Below, piece by piece: positions 1 through 9,618 of a stretch of DNA of 64,000 nt (position 1 is its first letter; the number at the start of each line of letters is the position of its first letter). This DNA comes from Janibacter sp. Soil728 (GTDB lineage Bacteria; Actinomycetota; Actinomycetes; Actinomycetales; Dermatophilaceae). The notes under the pieces are model-generated. The model saw nothing but the letters and a program-made list of their open reading frames with translations. It made no database searches and was not told the DNA's origin. The position numbers were made by a program, and so were the translations under genes. The stretch is from positions 464,279-528,278 of the forward strand of contig NZ_LMRZ01000005.1 in assembly GCF_001428305.1 (NCBI RefSeq), written 5' to 3'.

Positions 1-804
1 TTCGTCCTGGACGGCGGCGCGGCCCTCGCGGATCGCGTCGATGCTGCCCGGGTCACCGCTGTCGAGCTCTGCGGCGAAGGGGGACCACCGCCCGGGCTGC
101 GCACCGGCAGCGAGCAGCTCGTCGACCTCGCACAGGCCGGGACGAGCGATGAGCGAGACCTCGGCAGGGATGTTGTGCGCCTCGAGCAGCTGCTCGAGGA
201 CGTCGTCCGCGTCGTCCGTGGTCGCGACGCCGTGACCGATCAGGGCCTGACGCAGCGCCTTGACGATCCACACGGGGTGCGAGAGCGAGACGGACAGTCG
301 CTCGGTCACCGGCTCGGTCGGAGTGACCAGCTCGAGCCACTCCTCGCGGCTGCGCTCACCGACGCGCCGCATGACGGCGTTGACCAGGCCAGCGGCTCCC
401 TGTCCGGCTGCGGAGCGGGCGAGGGCGACGGACTGGTCGGCGGCCGCGTGCACGGGGACGCGCATGCCCAGGACCTGGTGGGCACCCATGCGCAGGACGT
501 CGAGCACTCCCCCGTCCAGCTTCGCGACGGGTCGTTGTGAGGCGTGGGTGATGACGGCGTCGTAGAGCCCCTGCATGCGCAGGGTGCCGTAGGTCAGCTC
601 GGTGGCGAAGGCGGCGTCCCGCCCGCTCAGATGGGCCCGGCGCAGCGCCTTGGGCAGCTCGAGGTTGGCATAGGCGCCGTCCTCGGAGACGGCGCGCAGG
701 ACCTGCTGAGCGGTCGCGCGGGGCACGTCTGCCCGGCGTGCTCGCGCCGAAGGTGCAGTCCGCGACTTCTGGCGCGGTCCCTTGTGGTGGTTCTCTGACG
801 TCAT
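1..804 (-). CDS. rsmB: 16S rRNA (cytosine-5)-methyltransferase RsmB, C-terminus cut by window edge
   Basis: The first 268 residues are visible, read leftwards from the ATG at 804. They contain the NusB-like RNA-binding domain typical of RsmB/Fmu (for example [20 protein letters not shown] near the start and [16 protein letters not shown] about 40 residues later). The frame runs off the window at RAAVQDE, which in this family is where the SAM-dependent methyltransferase domain begins, so the SAM site and catalytic cysteines are outside. RsmB makes m5C967 in 16S rRNA (E. coli numbering). Its ATG overlaps the fmt stop as ATGA, so it should be translationally coupled to fmt; fmt-rsmB is a common actinobacterial pair. 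The N-terminal 30 residues are basic and probably disordered. Confidence 0.9.
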   Translation of the reverse strand, partial: MTSENHHKGPRQKSRTAPSARARRADVPRATAQQVLRAVSEDGAYANLELPKALRRAHLSGRDAAFATELTYGTLRMQGLYDAVITHASQRPVAKLDGGVLDVLRMGAHQVLGMRVPVHAAADQSVALARSAAGQGAAGLVNAVMRRVGERSREEWLELVTPTEPVTERLSVSLSHPVWIVKALRQALIGHGVATTDDADDVLEQLLEAHNIPAEVSLIARPGLCEVDELLAAGAQPGRWSPFAAELDSGDPGSIDAIREGRAAVQDE

Positions 805-1733
805 GCCGTCTCCTCTCCGAGGCGGTCCCCGGAATCGATGCGCACCCCGCGGGCCCAGTCGGCAGCCGGCATGGGCTTCTTGCCCAGCGGCGTCACCTCA
901 CCCAGGCGCACGGCTCGGTCGGCGGTCCCGACGAGCACCTCTCGCTTGCGGGCGTCGATCTTCCCAGCGGGCAGCCGCTCGTCGGTGATCGTCACCGGTC
1001 CGAGCTTGAGCCGCTCGCCGCGGAAGGTCGTCCAGGCGCCCGGTGCCGGCGAGCAGCCCCGGATGAGTCGGTCGACCGCCAGCGCGGGGTGCGCGAGATC
1101 GACGTGGGCGTCCTCGACGGTGATCTTGGCGGCATGGCTGACGCCTTCGCCAGGTTGGGGCCGAGGCTCGAGGTCGCCGGTGGCGATGCCGTCCATGGTC
1201 GCCACCAGCAAGGGCGCGCCAGCATCCGCGAGCCGGGTGAGCAGCGTGCCGGAGGTGTCATCGGGGCGGATCCGCTCCGTCATCGTGCCGAGGACCGGTC
1301 CGGTGTCGAGCCCGGTCTCGATGAGGAAGGTGCTCGCGCCGGTGAACTCGTCGCCGGACATCAGGGCTCGCTGCGCGGGCGCTGCCCCCCGCCAGGCCGG
1401 CAGCAGCGAGAAGTGCAGGTTGACCCAGCCGTGCGCGGGGATGTCCAGTGCCTCGGCGGGCAGCAGGGCTCCGTAGGCGACGACGGGGCAGCAGTCCGGG
1501 GCCAGTTCGCGAAGGCGCCCCAGGAACTGTGGGTCCTTGGGGCTGCTCGGTGCGAGGACCTCGAGTCCGGCCTCCTGGGCGACGACCTTGACCGGTGACG
1601 GCTCGAGACGTCGGCCACGCCCGACCTTGGCGTCCGGACGGGTGATCACCCCGATGACCTCGTGGTCGGAGTCGAGCAGGGCACGCAGGGAGGGGACGGC
1701 GACCTGTGGGGTCCCGGCAAAGATCAGTCGCAC
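801..1733 (-). CDS. fmt: Methionyl-tRNA formyltransferase
   Basis: This 310-residue protein transfers a formyl group from 10-formyl-THF to initiator Met-tRNA. The N-terminus [20 protein letters not shown] is the standard family opening. The substrate signature [15 protein letters not shown] lies near residue 110, and [10 protein letters not shown] around 140 carries the conserved catalytic Asp. The C-terminal OB-like domain follows. The start codon is GTG. The 3' end overlaps rsmB by 4 nt, and the 5' end is separated from priA by 124 nt holding a palindromic repeat, so fmt-rsmB may have its own promoter. Length is normal for the family. Confidence 0.97.
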   Translation of the reverse strand: MRLIFAGTPQVAVPSLRALLDSDHEVIGVITRPDAKVGRGRRLEPSPVKVVAQEAGLEVLAPSSPKDPQFLGRLRELAPDCCPVVAYGALLPAEALDIPAHGWVNLHFSLLPAWRGAAPAQRALMSGDEFTGASTFLIETGLDTGPVLGTMTERIRPDDTSGTLLTRLADAGAPLLVATMDGIATGDLEPRPQPGEGVSHAAKITVEDAHVDLAHPALAVDRLIRGCSPAPGAWTTFRGERLKLGPVTITDERLPAGKIDARKREVLVGTADRAVRLGEVTPLGKKPMPAADWARGVRIDSGDRLGEETA

Positions 1734-1810
1734 GGGGCGAGTCTAGGTGCCCTCAGCGCCCCCGGGCGCCCGCCGGTCGCTCGCAGCGGCTCTGGTCAGG
1801 GAGTCAGGCT

Positions 1811-1831
1811 TGCATTGCCATGGGGCAATGC
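1811..1831. repeat. Palindromic 3'-end element, copy 1 (priA/fmt gap)
   Basis: Arms GCATTGCC and GGCAATGC flank a 4-nt centre (ATGG) and form a perfect 8-bp stem. It lies 27 nt past the priA stop and 78 nt upstream of the fmt start. The same element, with slight variation, recurs at 30106, 45067, 45102 and 47743. There is no T-run after it on the minus strand, so it is not a classical intrinsic terminator. It may act as a terminator without a U-tract, a REP-like element or an operator; the sequence alone does not decide. Confidence 0.8.
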
Positions 1832-1857
1832 GGAGTACTGCCCCCAAGCCGACGGCG

Positions 1858-3936
1858 TCATCCCGTGGTGAGGTGACCGACCTTGACCGAGGTCAGGTCC
1901 GGGGCCTTGCGCGCACTCTCGCCCGCCCGCACGTCCTTGAGCGCGGCGGCGACGAGCGGCCCGTCGGCGAAGGGAGCGGTGACGACCAGTCGGCGACGCT
2001 GGTCGGACCCGGGCACGGGCAGCGGCCCGAGGAGCTGTGCGGCGGGGGCCGCTGCCCGCACGGCGTGCTCGATCGCCTCGATCCGCTTGCGGTCCGTCTG
2101 GATCTCCGCGCTCCACGTCGTCGGGGGCAGCGACAGCTCCGCGCGCTCGGTGAGCTCTCGCGCCGCGAACCACTGCGGGTCCCAGCGCACGAGCGCCTCC
2201 ACCGCAGGGATCGTCACGTGAGAAGGCGCACCGCAGAGCACGACCAGTCCCCCATCGGTCCAGGGCCGAGCCAGCCCGGATGCGGCGAACCATCGGCGTA
2301 CTGCTTCCTCCGCGGCCCTCAGGTCGGGCCGGTCGAGGCTCGCCCAGGCATCGAGCAGCAGGACCGCGGCGTAGCCACCCTCGGCCACGGGCTCGGCCCC
2401 CGGGGTGGAGACCACGATCGCGGGCTCGGCCCCGACGCTCTCCTGCACGTCCCCCGCTCCTGAGGTGATGACCCGGGTCCCGGGGAAGGACCGACCGATC
2501 TCCTCGGCGGTGCGGCGGGCGCCGATGATCCCGGCGCGGAGTCGGTCGCCGTCGCAGTGGGGGCAGAGGAATCCGCGTGGCGAGCGGCCGCACCAGCCGC
2601 ACTCGGGAGCCCGATCGGGCGAGGGCAGGGCCAGCGGCCCCTGGCACTCGGGACAGCGGGCCGGCGCGCGACAGGTCGCGCAGGACATCGCGGGGAGGTA
2701 GCCCCGTCGAGGCACCTGGATGAGCACGGGACCACACGTGAGTGCCGCGGCCGCGGCGCGGTGCGCCGACGACGGGATGTGCGCACGGGCACCGGGACCA
2801 TCACGCTCCTCGTCGACGCCCTCGCCCGCGACGACGACCCGCGGCGCCTCCCGGCGAGGGGTCGATCCCCCGACGAGGTGGACGACACCGGCCTCGACGA
2901 GCGCGGCGACATCGATCGACATGGCGAGGCCCCCGACGAGCAGGGCAGCGTCCTCGACATCGGCCCGGGTGGTCAGGACATCGCGCACGTGCGTGTAGGG
3001 AGCGCGGGGCTCCTGGTGCAGGTCGTCGCCGTCGTCCCACCATGCGACGAGCCCGAGGTCGTGCACGGGCGCATAGGCGGCAGCGCGGGTCCCGACGACG
3101 ACCCGCACGTGCCCGCGCAGCACCTTCAGCCACGCCGTGTAGCGGGCCTGCGGGCCCTGGTCCGCGGACAGGCGCACGTGCTGCCCCGGGCCGAGCACCT
3201 CGGTCAGCGCCGCATCCACCCGCGCGAGATCGCGCTGGTCCGGGACGACGATGACGCTCCCCCGGCCAGAGAGCAGGGCGCCCCGGGCGGCCGCGGCGAG
3301 GGCCTGCGGCCAGTCGGTCTCGGGCGGTCGTGACGGGCCGGCGATCCACGCCGCCCTCGGCGACTCGCCACCCGCGACGCGGGACCACCAAGCGGAGCCT
3401 GCCCGGTAGCCGGACCACACCTCCGGCGGCGTCAGGGACGAAGGGGGGTCGCCCCCTTCGCCCGCTTCGGTCACCGCCACCGTCGCCGGGTCGTCCTGAG
3501 CCGGGTCGTCCTGTGGCTGGTCGTCCTGAGGCGGGGCGGGCTGTGGCGGCTCGAGCGACAAGGCCTTCTCGGCGCGCGCGTGGCGGGGTGGGATGGCCAG
3601 CCTGAGCACGTCCATGACTGTGCCCGCCTGGTGACGGGCCAGACGGCGGGCCACCTCGAGGATGTGCGGGGTGAGGACCTGCTCGGGCGAGACGACGGTG
3701 CGCACGGGGGCCAGGCGGCCCGTGTGCTCGGCGACATCACTGCGCTCGACCACGTAGCCGGCCAGGTCTCGGCCGGCGAAGCGCGCCTTGATCCGCACGC
3801 CGGGCTGTGCGGCCTCGTCCAGCTCCTCGGGCACGAGGTACTCGAAGGGCCGGTCCAGATGGACCAGCCCCGAGTCGATGAGTACCTGGGCGACGCGCAC
3901 GGGGACAAACGTAACCGGGCGGGGTGTCAACGACAT
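1858..3936 (-). CDS. priA: Primosomal protein N' (PriA), helicase-motif-degenerate actinobacterial type
   Basis: This 692-residue protein has the PriA domain order: N-terminal 3' DNA-binding domain (VAQVLIDSGLVHLDRPFEYL), helicase lobes and a zinc-binding region (CATCRAPARCPEC, then CGWCG and CPHC). The Walker A GxGKT motif is absent: the corresponding stretch reads IAGPSRPPETDWPQAL. The DEAH box is replaced by AWWDDGDDLHQE. It probably binds DNA forks or primosome proteins without unwinding, as inferred for other actinobacterial PriA proteins. A low-complexity QDD-rich linker sits near residue 140 and is encoded by three 15-bp units (3491-3528). ATG start; 24 nt downstream of metK. Confidence 0.93.
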   Translation of the reverse strand: MSLTPRPVTFVPVRVAQVLIDSGLVHLDRPFEYLVPEELDEAAQPGVRIKARFAGRDLAGYVVERSDVAEHTGRLAPVRTVVSPEQVLTPHILEVARRLARHQAGTVMDVLRLAIPPRHARAEKALSLEPPQPAPPQDDQPQDDPAQDDPATVAVTEAGEGGDPPSSLTPPEVWSGYRAGSAWWSRVAGGESPRAAWIAGPSRPPETDWPQALAAAARGALLSGRGSVIVVPDQRDLARVDAALTEVLGPGQHVRLSADQGPQARYTAWLKVLRGHVRVVVGTRAAAYAPVHDLGLVAWWDDGDDLHQEPRAPYTHVRDVLTTRADVEDAALLVGGLAMSIDVAALVEAGVVHLVGGSTPRREAPRVVVAGEGVDEERDGPGARAHIPSSAHRAAAAALTCGPVLIQVPRRGYLPAMSCATCRAPARCPECQGPLALPSPDRAPECGWCGRSPRGFLCPHCDGDRLRAGIIGARRTAEEIGRSFPGTRVITSGAGDVQESVGAEPAIVVSTPGAEPVAEGGYAAVLLLDAWASLDRPDLRAAEEAVRRWFAASGLARPWTDGGLVVLCGAPSHVTIPAVEALVRWDPQWFAARELTERAELSLPPTTWSAEIQTDRKRIEAIEHAVRAAAPAAQLLGPLPVPGSDQRRRLVVTAPFADGPLVAAALKDVRAGESARKAPDLTSVKVGHLTTG

Positions 3937-3960
3937 CCCGCCCGGTTGCGTTGTGGAGGA

Positions 3961-5184
3961 TCAGACGCCGACGGCGGCCCGGAGAGCCTCGACCTTGTTG
4001 GTCCGCTCCCACGGGAAGGCGTTGTCGTACCCGGCCGCCTCGGTACGACCGAAGTGGCCGTAGGCGGCAGTCGGGGCGTAGATCGGGCGGAGCAGGTCCA
4101 GCTCTTCGACGATGGCCAGCGGCCGCAGGTCGAAGACGCTGTCGACGGCGGCCTGGATCTTGTCGACCGCGACCTTCTCCGTGCCGAAGGTCTCGATGTA
4201 CAGGCCCACCGGCTGCGCGGCGCCGATCGCGTACGCGACCTGGACCTCGCACCGACCGGCGAGTCCGGCGGCGACGACATTCTTGGCGACCCAGCGCATG
4301 GCGTAGGCAGCGGAGCGGTCCACCTTGGAGGGGTCCTTGCCGGAGAAGGCACCGCCACCGTGGCGGGCCATGCCGCCGTAGGTGTCGACGATGATCTTGC
4401 GGCCCGTGAGGCCGGCGTCGCCCATGGGGCCACCGATGACGAACTTGCCGGTGGGGTTGATCAGGCTGCGGTAGTCCGACGTGTCGAGCTCGACGCCGGA
4501 GTCCTTCAGCGCGGACATGACCGGCTCGAAGACATGCTTCTGGATGTCCTGCGGGAGCTGACGCTCGTGGTCGATCTCGGCGGAGTGCTGGGTGGACAGG
4601 ACGACGGTGTCCAGGCGCACGGCCCGGTCCCCGTCGTAGTCGATCGTCACCTGCGTCTTGCCGTCGGGCCGCAGGTAGTCCAGCTCGCCGGACTTGCGCA
4701 CCTCGGTCAGCCGCTGGGAGAGCCGGTGCGCGAGGAAGATCGGCAGCGGCATGAGCTCGGGGGTGTCCTCGCAGGCGTAGCCGAACATCAGGCCCTGGTC
4801 GCCGGCGCCCTGCTTGTCCTTGGGATCGACGCCACCCGTGCGGTTCTCGTAGGCGGTGTCGACGCCTTGGGCGATGTCGGGGCTCTGCTGGCCGATGGAG
4901 ATCGAGACGCCGCAGGTGCGGCCGTCGAAGCCCTTCTCCGAGGAGTCGTAGCCGACGCCGTCGGCGATGACCTTGCGCACGAGCTTGGGTATCTCGACAT
5001 AGGACTCGGTGGTGACCTCGCCGGCGACGTGCACGAGACCAGTGGTCACCATCGTCTCGACGGCCACCCGGCTGTGCGGGTCCTGCTCGAGCATGGCGTC
5101 GAGGATCGAGTCGGAGATCTGGTCGCAGATCTTGTCGGGGTGACCCTCGGTCACCGACTCGGAGGTGAAGAGACGTCCGGACAC
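3961..5184 (-). CDS. metK: S-adenosylmethionine synthetase
   Basis: This 407-residue protein makes SAM from ATP and methionine. I chose the GTG at 5184 ([19 protein letters not shown]) because a GGGAG Shine-Dalgarno sits 7 nt upstream and family members start here; an upstream GTG at 5253 would add 23 non-conserved residues. Signature [12 protein letters not shown] (near 115) and the P-loop-like [19 protein letters not shown] (near 265) are intact. The gene follows coaBC by 75 nt, too short for a SAM riboswitch, so it is probably expressed with coaBC. Confidence 0.97.
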   Translation of the reverse strand: MSGRLFTSESVTEGHPDKICDQISDSILDAMLEQDPHSRVAVETMVTTGLVHVAGEVTTESYVEIPKLVRKVIADGVGYDSSEKGFDGRTCGVSISIGQQSPDIAQGVDTAYENRTGGVDPKDKQGAGDQGLMFGYACEDTPELMPLPIFLAHRLSQRLTEVRKSGELDYLRPDGKTQVTIDYDGDRAVRLDTVVLSTQHSAEIDHERQLPQDIQKHVFEPVMSALKDSGVELDTSDYRSLINPTGKFVIGGPMGDAGLTGRKIIVDTYGGMARHGGGAFSGKDPSKVDRSAAYAMRWVAKNVVAAGLAGRCEVQVAYAIGAAQPVGLYIETFGTEKVAVDKIQAAVDSVFDLRPLAIVEELDLLRPIYAPTAAYGHFGRTEAAGYDNAFPWERTNKVEALRAAVGV

Positions 5185-5259
5185 GCAGAACTCCCAAGAT
5201 CGTGGATGGACGGCCGACGTGACCGTCCGGTAGGGCGGGCCCAGTCTAAGCACCCGTGG

Positions 5260-6501
5260 TCAGTCGACGGTGAGCGATCTCGCGACGACGTCCCAGATGC
5301 CGTGCGACACCTCGGACTTGCTGGCCGGGCCGAGCGCGGTCACCGCCTCGCTGCCGCGGGTGAGGACGTGCACGCTCGTCTCGTCCTGACCGAAGGTCTT
5401 GTCGACGCCCACCTCGTTGACCACGAGCAGGTCGCAGCCCTTGCGTGCCAGCTTGGCCCGGCCCAGGTCGAGGACCGATCCCGTGGCGTCACCGGTCTCT
5501 GCCGCGAACCCGACGATCAGGGGGGTCGTGGCCGGGCCCCGATCGGCGACGATGCCGGCGAGGATGTCCGGGTTGCGGACCAGCGTGATGGTGGGTGCGG
5601 CGTCGGGGTCGGCCGGGTCGTGCGTCTTCTTGATCTTGCTGTCGTTGTACTCTGCGGGGCGGAAGTCGGCCACCGCCGCGACCATGACGACGACATCGTG
5701 GTGGGCCACCCGGGCGGTGATCTCCTGCTGCAGCTCCTGCGCGGTCTCCACCCGGACGACATCGACACCTGCAGGGACCGGAAGGTCCACGTTGGCCGCG
5801 ACGAGCGTGACGGACGCACCGCGCGCGACGGCGCTCTCGGCCAGGGCCAGCCCCTGCTTGCCCGAGGACCGGTTGCCGAGGTAGCGCACCGGGTCGAGCG
5901 GCTCGCGGGTGCCACCGGTGCTGATCAGCACTCTGCGTCCGGCAAGGTCAGCGGGGATCTGTGCTCCACCCGTGCTCGCCTCGAGCACGGCGAGGGCCGC
6001 GGCATGGATCGCTTCGGGCTCCGGCAGCCGACCGGGCCCGGTGTCGGCGCCGGTGAGGCGCCCCGAGGCGGGCTCCACGACGCTCACGCCGCGGTGGCGC
6101 AAGGTCGCCACATTGGCTCGCGTCGCCGGGTGCTCCCACATCTCGGTGTGCATCGCCGGCGCCAGGACGACCGGGCAGCGCGCGGTCAGCAGCACATTGG
6201 TCAGCAGGTCGCCGGCGAGCCCGTGGGCCGCCTTGGCCAGCAGGTCAGCGGTCGTCGGTGCGACGACGACGAGGTCCGCCTCCTGCCCGATGCGCACGTG
6301 CGGCACATCGGTGATGTTGCTCCAGACATCGGTCTGGACGGGGTGACCGGACAGGGCCTCCCACGTCGGGGCACCGACGAACCTCAGCGCGGCCTCGGTC
6401 GGGACGACCGTGACCTGGTGCCCACTCTCGGTGAACAGGCGCAGCAGGAGAACCGCCTTGTAGGCGGCGATACCGCCGCCGACACCGAGGACGATGCGCA
6501 C
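5260..6501 (-). CDS. coaBC: Bifunctional phosphopantothenoylcysteine decarboxylase / phosphopantothenate-cysteine ligase
   Basis: This 413-residue fusion catalyses two successive CoA steps. Residues 1-180 are the FMN flavoprotein decarboxylase CoaC (GVGGGIAAYKAV; APAMHTEMW, a variant of PAMNxxMW; GRLTGADTGPGR). Residues 185-413 are the CTP-dependent ligase CoaB (ISTGGTREPLDPVRYLGNRS, then SSGKQG; NDSKIKK). ATG start, 13 nt after rpoZ. Length and domain order are normal for actinobacteria. Confidence 0.96.
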   Translation of the reverse strand: MRIVLGVGGGIAAYKAVLLLRLFTESGHQVTVVPTEAALRFVGAPTWEALSGHPVQTDVWSNITDVPHVRIGQEADLVVVAPTTADLLAKAAHGLAGDLLTNVLLTARCPVVLAPAMHTEMWEHPATRANVATLRHRGVSVVEPASGRLTGADTGPGRLPEPEAIHAAALAVLEASTGGAQIPADLAGRRVLISTGGTREPLDPVRYLGNRSSGKQGLALAESAVARGASVTLVAANVDLPVPAGVDVVRVETAQELQQEITARVAHHDVVVMVAAVADFRPAEYNDSKIKKTHDPADPDAAPTITLVRNPDILAGIVADRGPATTPLIVGFAAETGDATGSVLDLGRAKLARKGCDLLVVNEVGVDKTFGQDETSVHVLTRGSEAVTALGPASKSEVSHGIWDVVARSLTVD

Positions 6502-6514
6502 GAAGGGGGCTCCG

Positions 6515-6829
6515 TCAGGCCTCGTCGGCAGCGGCGGCCGGCGCCTTGGGGGCAGCCGTACCCTCGTCGGAGGCGCTGGCCTCCTTGGTCAGCAGGCCCT
6601 CGTTGATCTCACGCAGGGCGATCGACAGCGGCTTGTCGTGGACCTGTGCGTCGACCAGCGGGCCGATGTACTCGAGCAGGCCCTCCTGGAGCTGCGAGTA
6701 GTACGCGTTGATCTGACGAGCGCGCTTGGCGCCGTAGATGACCAGTGCGTACTTGCTGTCGGCCTTGGTCAGGAGGTCGTCGATCGGCGGGTTGGTGATG
6801 CCGATGGGGTTTGCCTTGGTGCCGGACAC
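6515..6829 (-). CDS. rpoZ: DNA-directed RNA polymerase omega subunit
   Basis: This 104-residue omega subunit helps assemble and stabilise RNA polymerase by binding beta'. The core [20 protein letters not shown] followed by [15 protein letters not shown] is the actinobacterial omega signature. Residues 85-104 are an Ala/acidic low-complexity tail ([10 protein letters not shown]). It lies between gmk (25 nt) and coaBC (13 nt) in the conserved order gmk-rpoZ-coaBC-metK. Confidence 0.96.
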   Translation of the reverse strand: MSGTKANPIGITNPPIDDLLTKADSKYALVIYGAKRARQINAYYSQLQEGLLEYIGPLVDAQVHDKPLSIALREINEGLLTKEASASDEGTAAPKAPAAAADEA

Positions 6830-6854
6830 GTCGAGGTGGTCCTTGTCGTCGAGG

Positions 6855-7412
6855 TCAGTGGGATTTCATCAATGATACGAGTTCTTCGGCCGCACGACGA
6901 ATGTCGTCGTTGACGACCACGCGGTCGAACTCGTTTTGGGCGGCCAGCTCGACCTTGGCGGTCTCGAGCCGCACGGCCCGCTCCTCCGCCGTCTCGGTGC
7001 CGCGCCCCACCAGCCGGTCGACCAGCTCGTCCCACGACGGCGGGGCCAGGAAGACGAAGCAGGCCTGCGGCATCGAGGCGCGCACCTGGCGGGCCCCCTG
7101 CAGGTCGATCTCGAGGAGGGGCAGCTTGCCGGCGGCCAGGGCCTCCTCGACCGGGCGCCGCGGAGTGCCGTAGGAGGCACGGCCGTGGACGACCGCCCAC
7201 TCGAGCATCTCCCCCGTGGCCACCTTGTCGGCGAACTCGTCGCCGGACATGAAGTGGTAGTGCACGCCGTCCTCCTCGCCGGGGCGCGGCGGCCGCGTCG
7301 TCGCAGAGACGGAGAGCCAGACGTCCGGGTGGTTCTGACGGATCCATGCGGCGACGGTGCCCTTGCCCACGGCGGTGGGACCGGCCAGCACGGTCAGACG
7401 GGGTGAGCTCAT
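6855..7412 (-). CDS. gmk: Guanylate kinase
   Basis: This 185-residue enzyme phosphorylates GMP to GDP. The P-loop [10 protein letters not shown] (residues 11-20) differs from the usual GPSGVGKGT but keeps the GKGT core. [20 protein letters not shown] is the GMP-binding region and is intact. The ATG overlaps the mihF stop as ATGA, which suggests translational coupling. The placement links guanine nucleotide supply to rpoZ and the upstream pyrimidine genes. Confidence 0.96.
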   Translation of the reverse strand: MSSPRLTVLAGPTAVGKGTVAAWIRQNHPDVWLSVSATTRPPRPGEEDGVHYHFMSGDEFADKVATGEMLEWAVVHGRASYGTPRRPVEEALAAGKLPLLEIDLQGARQVRASMPQACFVFLAPPSWDELVDRLVGRGTETAEERAVRLETAKVELAAQNEFDRVVVNDDIRRAAEELVSLMKSH

Positions 7413-7732
7413 ACCCGGGTGAACCTCTCGAGGAGTGCGGTGCGTTGGTGCGGGCCCAGCCCGCGGACGCGGCGGGAGGCCGCGATCCCCAACTCTTGCA
7501 TGATGCGTACTGCAGTCGCAGGGCCCACACCCGGCATCGACTCGAGCACCGTCACCACGCGCATCCGCGCGACGACGGGATCCGTGCGGCCGGCGTCCAG
7601 GACCTCCGGCAGTCCGACGGCTCGACTCTTCAGGCGCTGCCGAAGGTCCGCCCGGGCCGCTCGTGCCTGCGACGCCCGGGTCAGCGCTGCGGCCCGCTGC
7701 TGCGGGCTGAGCGTCGGCACGGGCACTGGCAC
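7409..7732 (-). CDS. mihF: Actinobacterial integration host factor, MihF
   Basis: This 107-residue nucleoid-associated protein is confined to actinobacteria and unrelated to the IHF alpha/beta fold. The C-terminal helix-two-turn-helix-like region ([20 protein letters not shown] then [16 protein letters not shown]) is the DNA-binding signature. The mycobacterial and Streptomyces homologues bind DNA without sequence specificity and stimulate integration or compact DNA. The family usually lies between pyrF and gmk, as here. The N-terminal 15 residues are Pro/Ala-rich; an internal start is possible. Confidence 0.94.
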   Translation of the reverse strand: MPVPVPTLSPQQRAAALTRASQARAARADLRQRLKSRAVGLPEVLDAGRTDPVVARMRVVTVLESMPGVGPATAVRIMQELGIAASRRVRGLGPHQRTALLERFTRV

Positions 7733-7774
7733 GGGACCTCCGAAGGAGCGGGTGGTGGGTATCGGCTCACCATC

Positions 7775-8641
7775 TCACGAGGCGGTGATGGCAGCGACCT
7801 CCGTCGCCACCACCCGCGCACGGTCGCGCAGGGCAGCGACACCAGGACCGGCCCGCAGGACATCGCGGCTGCTGCTGGCCAGCACCTGGGGCAGCGCCCC
7901 GGCGAAGACCGAGCGCACATCGGCAGCGGTCGCGCCCTGTGCGCCCAGACCGGGCGCAAGGACCGGGCCGGCCATGCCGGGCAGGTCCACACCGAGGTCC
8001 CGTACTGCCGAGCCCACGGTCGCGCCCACGACGAGACCGACGCTCCCGAGCTCACCGCGTCCGCGGGCCTCGGCGTTGTCGACGCCGGCGTCATCGGCGA
8101 TAGCTCCGGCCACGGAGCGCCCGTCGGCCAGCCGGGCGTGCTGGACCTGAGCGCCCTCGGGGTTGGAGGTCAGGGCCAGGACGAAGACCCCACGACCGGT
8201 CGCGTGCGCCAGGTCGATGGCCGGGCGCAGCGAGCCGTAGCCGAGATAGGGGCTGAGCGTGATCGCGTCGGCCGCAGCCGGCGCATCCTTGCCCAGGAAG
8301 GCCTCGCCATAGGCGTCGACGGTCGTGCCGATGTCGCCGCGCTTGACGTCGAGGACAGTGAGGGTGCCCGCGTCACGCAGATCGGTCAGGGCCCGCTCGA
8401 GGAGGGCCACCCCCTTCGCCCCGAAGACCTCGAAGAAGGCCGACTGTGGCTTGACCGCGGCCACGGCCCCGCCGAAGGCCTCGACACAGGTCATGGTGAA
8501 CCGCTCGACGCCGGCGAGGTCATAGGTCAGTCCCCACGACTCGACGAGCCCGCGGTGCGGGTCGATGCCCGCGCAGAGCGGACCGTGCTGCCCCATCGCC
8601 GCCTGCAGTCGCGCGCCGAAGGGCACGGTGTCGATGCTCAT
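7775..8641 (-). CDS. pyrF: Orotidine 5'-phosphate decarboxylase, mycobacterial-type family
   Basis: This 288-residue enzyme performs the last step of UMP synthesis. The catalytic DxKxxD motif appears as LDVKRGDIGTT. AVKPQSAFFEVFGAKG and ITLSPYLGYGSL are typical of the longer PyrF family found in actinobacteria. Its ATG overlaps the pyrD stop as ATGA. A 42-nt gap separates it from mihF. Confidence 0.97.
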   Translation of the reverse strand: MSIDTVPFGARLQAAMGQHGPLCAGIDPHRGLVESWGLTYDLAGVERFTMTCVEAFGGAVAAVKPQSAFFEVFGAKGVALLERALTDLRDAGTLTVLDVKRGDIGTTVDAYGEAFLGKDAPAAADAITLSPYLGYGSLRPAIDLAHATGRGVFVLALTSNPEGAQVQHARLADGRSVAGAIADDAGVDNAEARGRGELGSVGLVVGATVGSAVRDLGVDLPGMAGPVLAPGLGAQGATAADVRSVFAGALPQVLASSSRDVLRAGPGVAALRDRARVVATEVAAITAS

Positions 8642-9618
8642 GGGACGAACCTCTCGTGGGCGATACCGGTGACTTCGGACAGACGGGTGAAGCCGCGCTC
8701 GGCGATCAACGTCTCGAGCTCGCGTCCCACCCGCTCGGGTGCCGTCGGGTCGTTGAAGGCAGCCGTCCCCACCTGGATCGCGCTGGCACCGGCGGCGATG
8801 AGCTCGAGGGCATCACGACCGTGCCGCACTCCCCCGACGCCCACGATCGGCGCGGTCTTGATCCGCCCGGCACGCATCGCGCCGGCGACCTGCCACACCG
8901 CTCGCACGGCCATCGGCCGGATGGCCGGGCCGGACAGTCCGCCGGTGGCGGCGACGAGGTGCGGACGCAACCGGTCGACGTCGATGGCCACGCCCAGCGT
9001 GGTGTTGATCATCGTCAGCCCGTGGGCTCCGGCCTTGAGGACGGTGTCGGCGATCCCGACGATGTCGGTGACATCGGGGCTGAGCTTGGCGAGCATCGGC
9101 AGGCCTCGCGGGACCTCCTCACGCACCAATGTCATGACCTTGTGCGAGCTCGCCGGGTCGCAGGCGAAGACGAGCCCGCGGTTGGCGACATTGGGGCAGG
9201 AGATGTTGACCTCGATGGCCGCCACGGCGCTGGCGTACCTGCTGCGCACGATCGTCCTGGCCACGGTGGCGAACTCCGACGCAGTGCTCCCGGCGATGGA
9301 CACCACGACCCGGGCGCCGATCGAGTGCAGCCAGGCCAGGTCCTCCTCGACGAAGGCCTGCACTCCCGGTCCCTGCAGACCGATGGAGTTGAGCATCCCG
9401 GACGGCGTCTCGGCCATGCGGGGCGTGCCCCGGCCGGACACCGGCTGGGCCTTGACCGACTTGGTGACGAAGGCACCGAGCTGCGCGATGTCGATGAAGC
9501 GGTGCATCTCACGGCCGTTGGCGGCGCACCCGCTCGCCGTCATCATCGGGTTGGGCAGGCGGACTCCAGCCAGGTCGACGGACATGTCCACGGCCGAAGG
9601 GGGTGACAGCGCAGTCAT
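8638..9618 (-). CDS. pyrD: Dihydroorotate dehydrogenase, class 1B catalytic subunit
   Basis: This 326-residue FMN enzyme oxidises dihydroorotate to orotate. I chose the ATG at 9618 because it overlaps the pyrK stop as TGATG and gives the family N-terminus (VDLAGVRLPNPMMTASGCAA). NISCPNVANRG contains the catalytic-base cysteine of class 1 enzymes, and IGVGGVRHGRDALELIAAGA is the FMN phosphate site. No N-terminal membrane helix, as class 2 quinone-linked enzymes have, is present. The adjacent pyrK fits NAD-dependent class 1B. Confidence 0.94.
   Translation of the reverse strand: MTALSPPSAVDMSVDLAGVRLPNPMMTASGCAANGREMHRFIDIAQLGAFVTKSVKAQPVSGRGTPRMAETPSGMLNSIGLQGPGVQAFVEEDLAWLHSIGARVVVSIAGSTASEFATVARTIVRSRYASAVAAIEVNISCPNVANRGLVFACDPASSHKVMTLVREEVPRGLPMLAKLSPDVTDIVGIADTVLKAGAHGLTMINTTLGVAIDVDRLRPHLVAATGGLSGPAIRPMAVRAVWQVAGAMRAGRIKTAPIVGVGGVRHGRDALELIAAGASAIQVGTAAFNDPTAPERVGRELETLIAERGFTRLSEVTGIAHERFVP

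Noticed and set aside
3491..3528. Tandem 15-bp repeats (TCGTCCTG at 3491, 3506, 3521)
   Set aside because: They are in frame and encode the acidic QDD linker of PriA; only three units, with no CRISPR or mobile-element features.
5185..5259. SAM riboswitch upstream of metK
   Set aside because: Only 75 nt separate coaBC from metK and no riboswitch core can be recognised.
3580..6606. Plus-strand open frame of about 1000 codons opposite priA, metK and coaBC
   Set aside because: It lies antisense to three well-conserved genes. Its translation is low-complexity Gly/Asp/Val/Arg as expected from the reverse of GC-rich codons.
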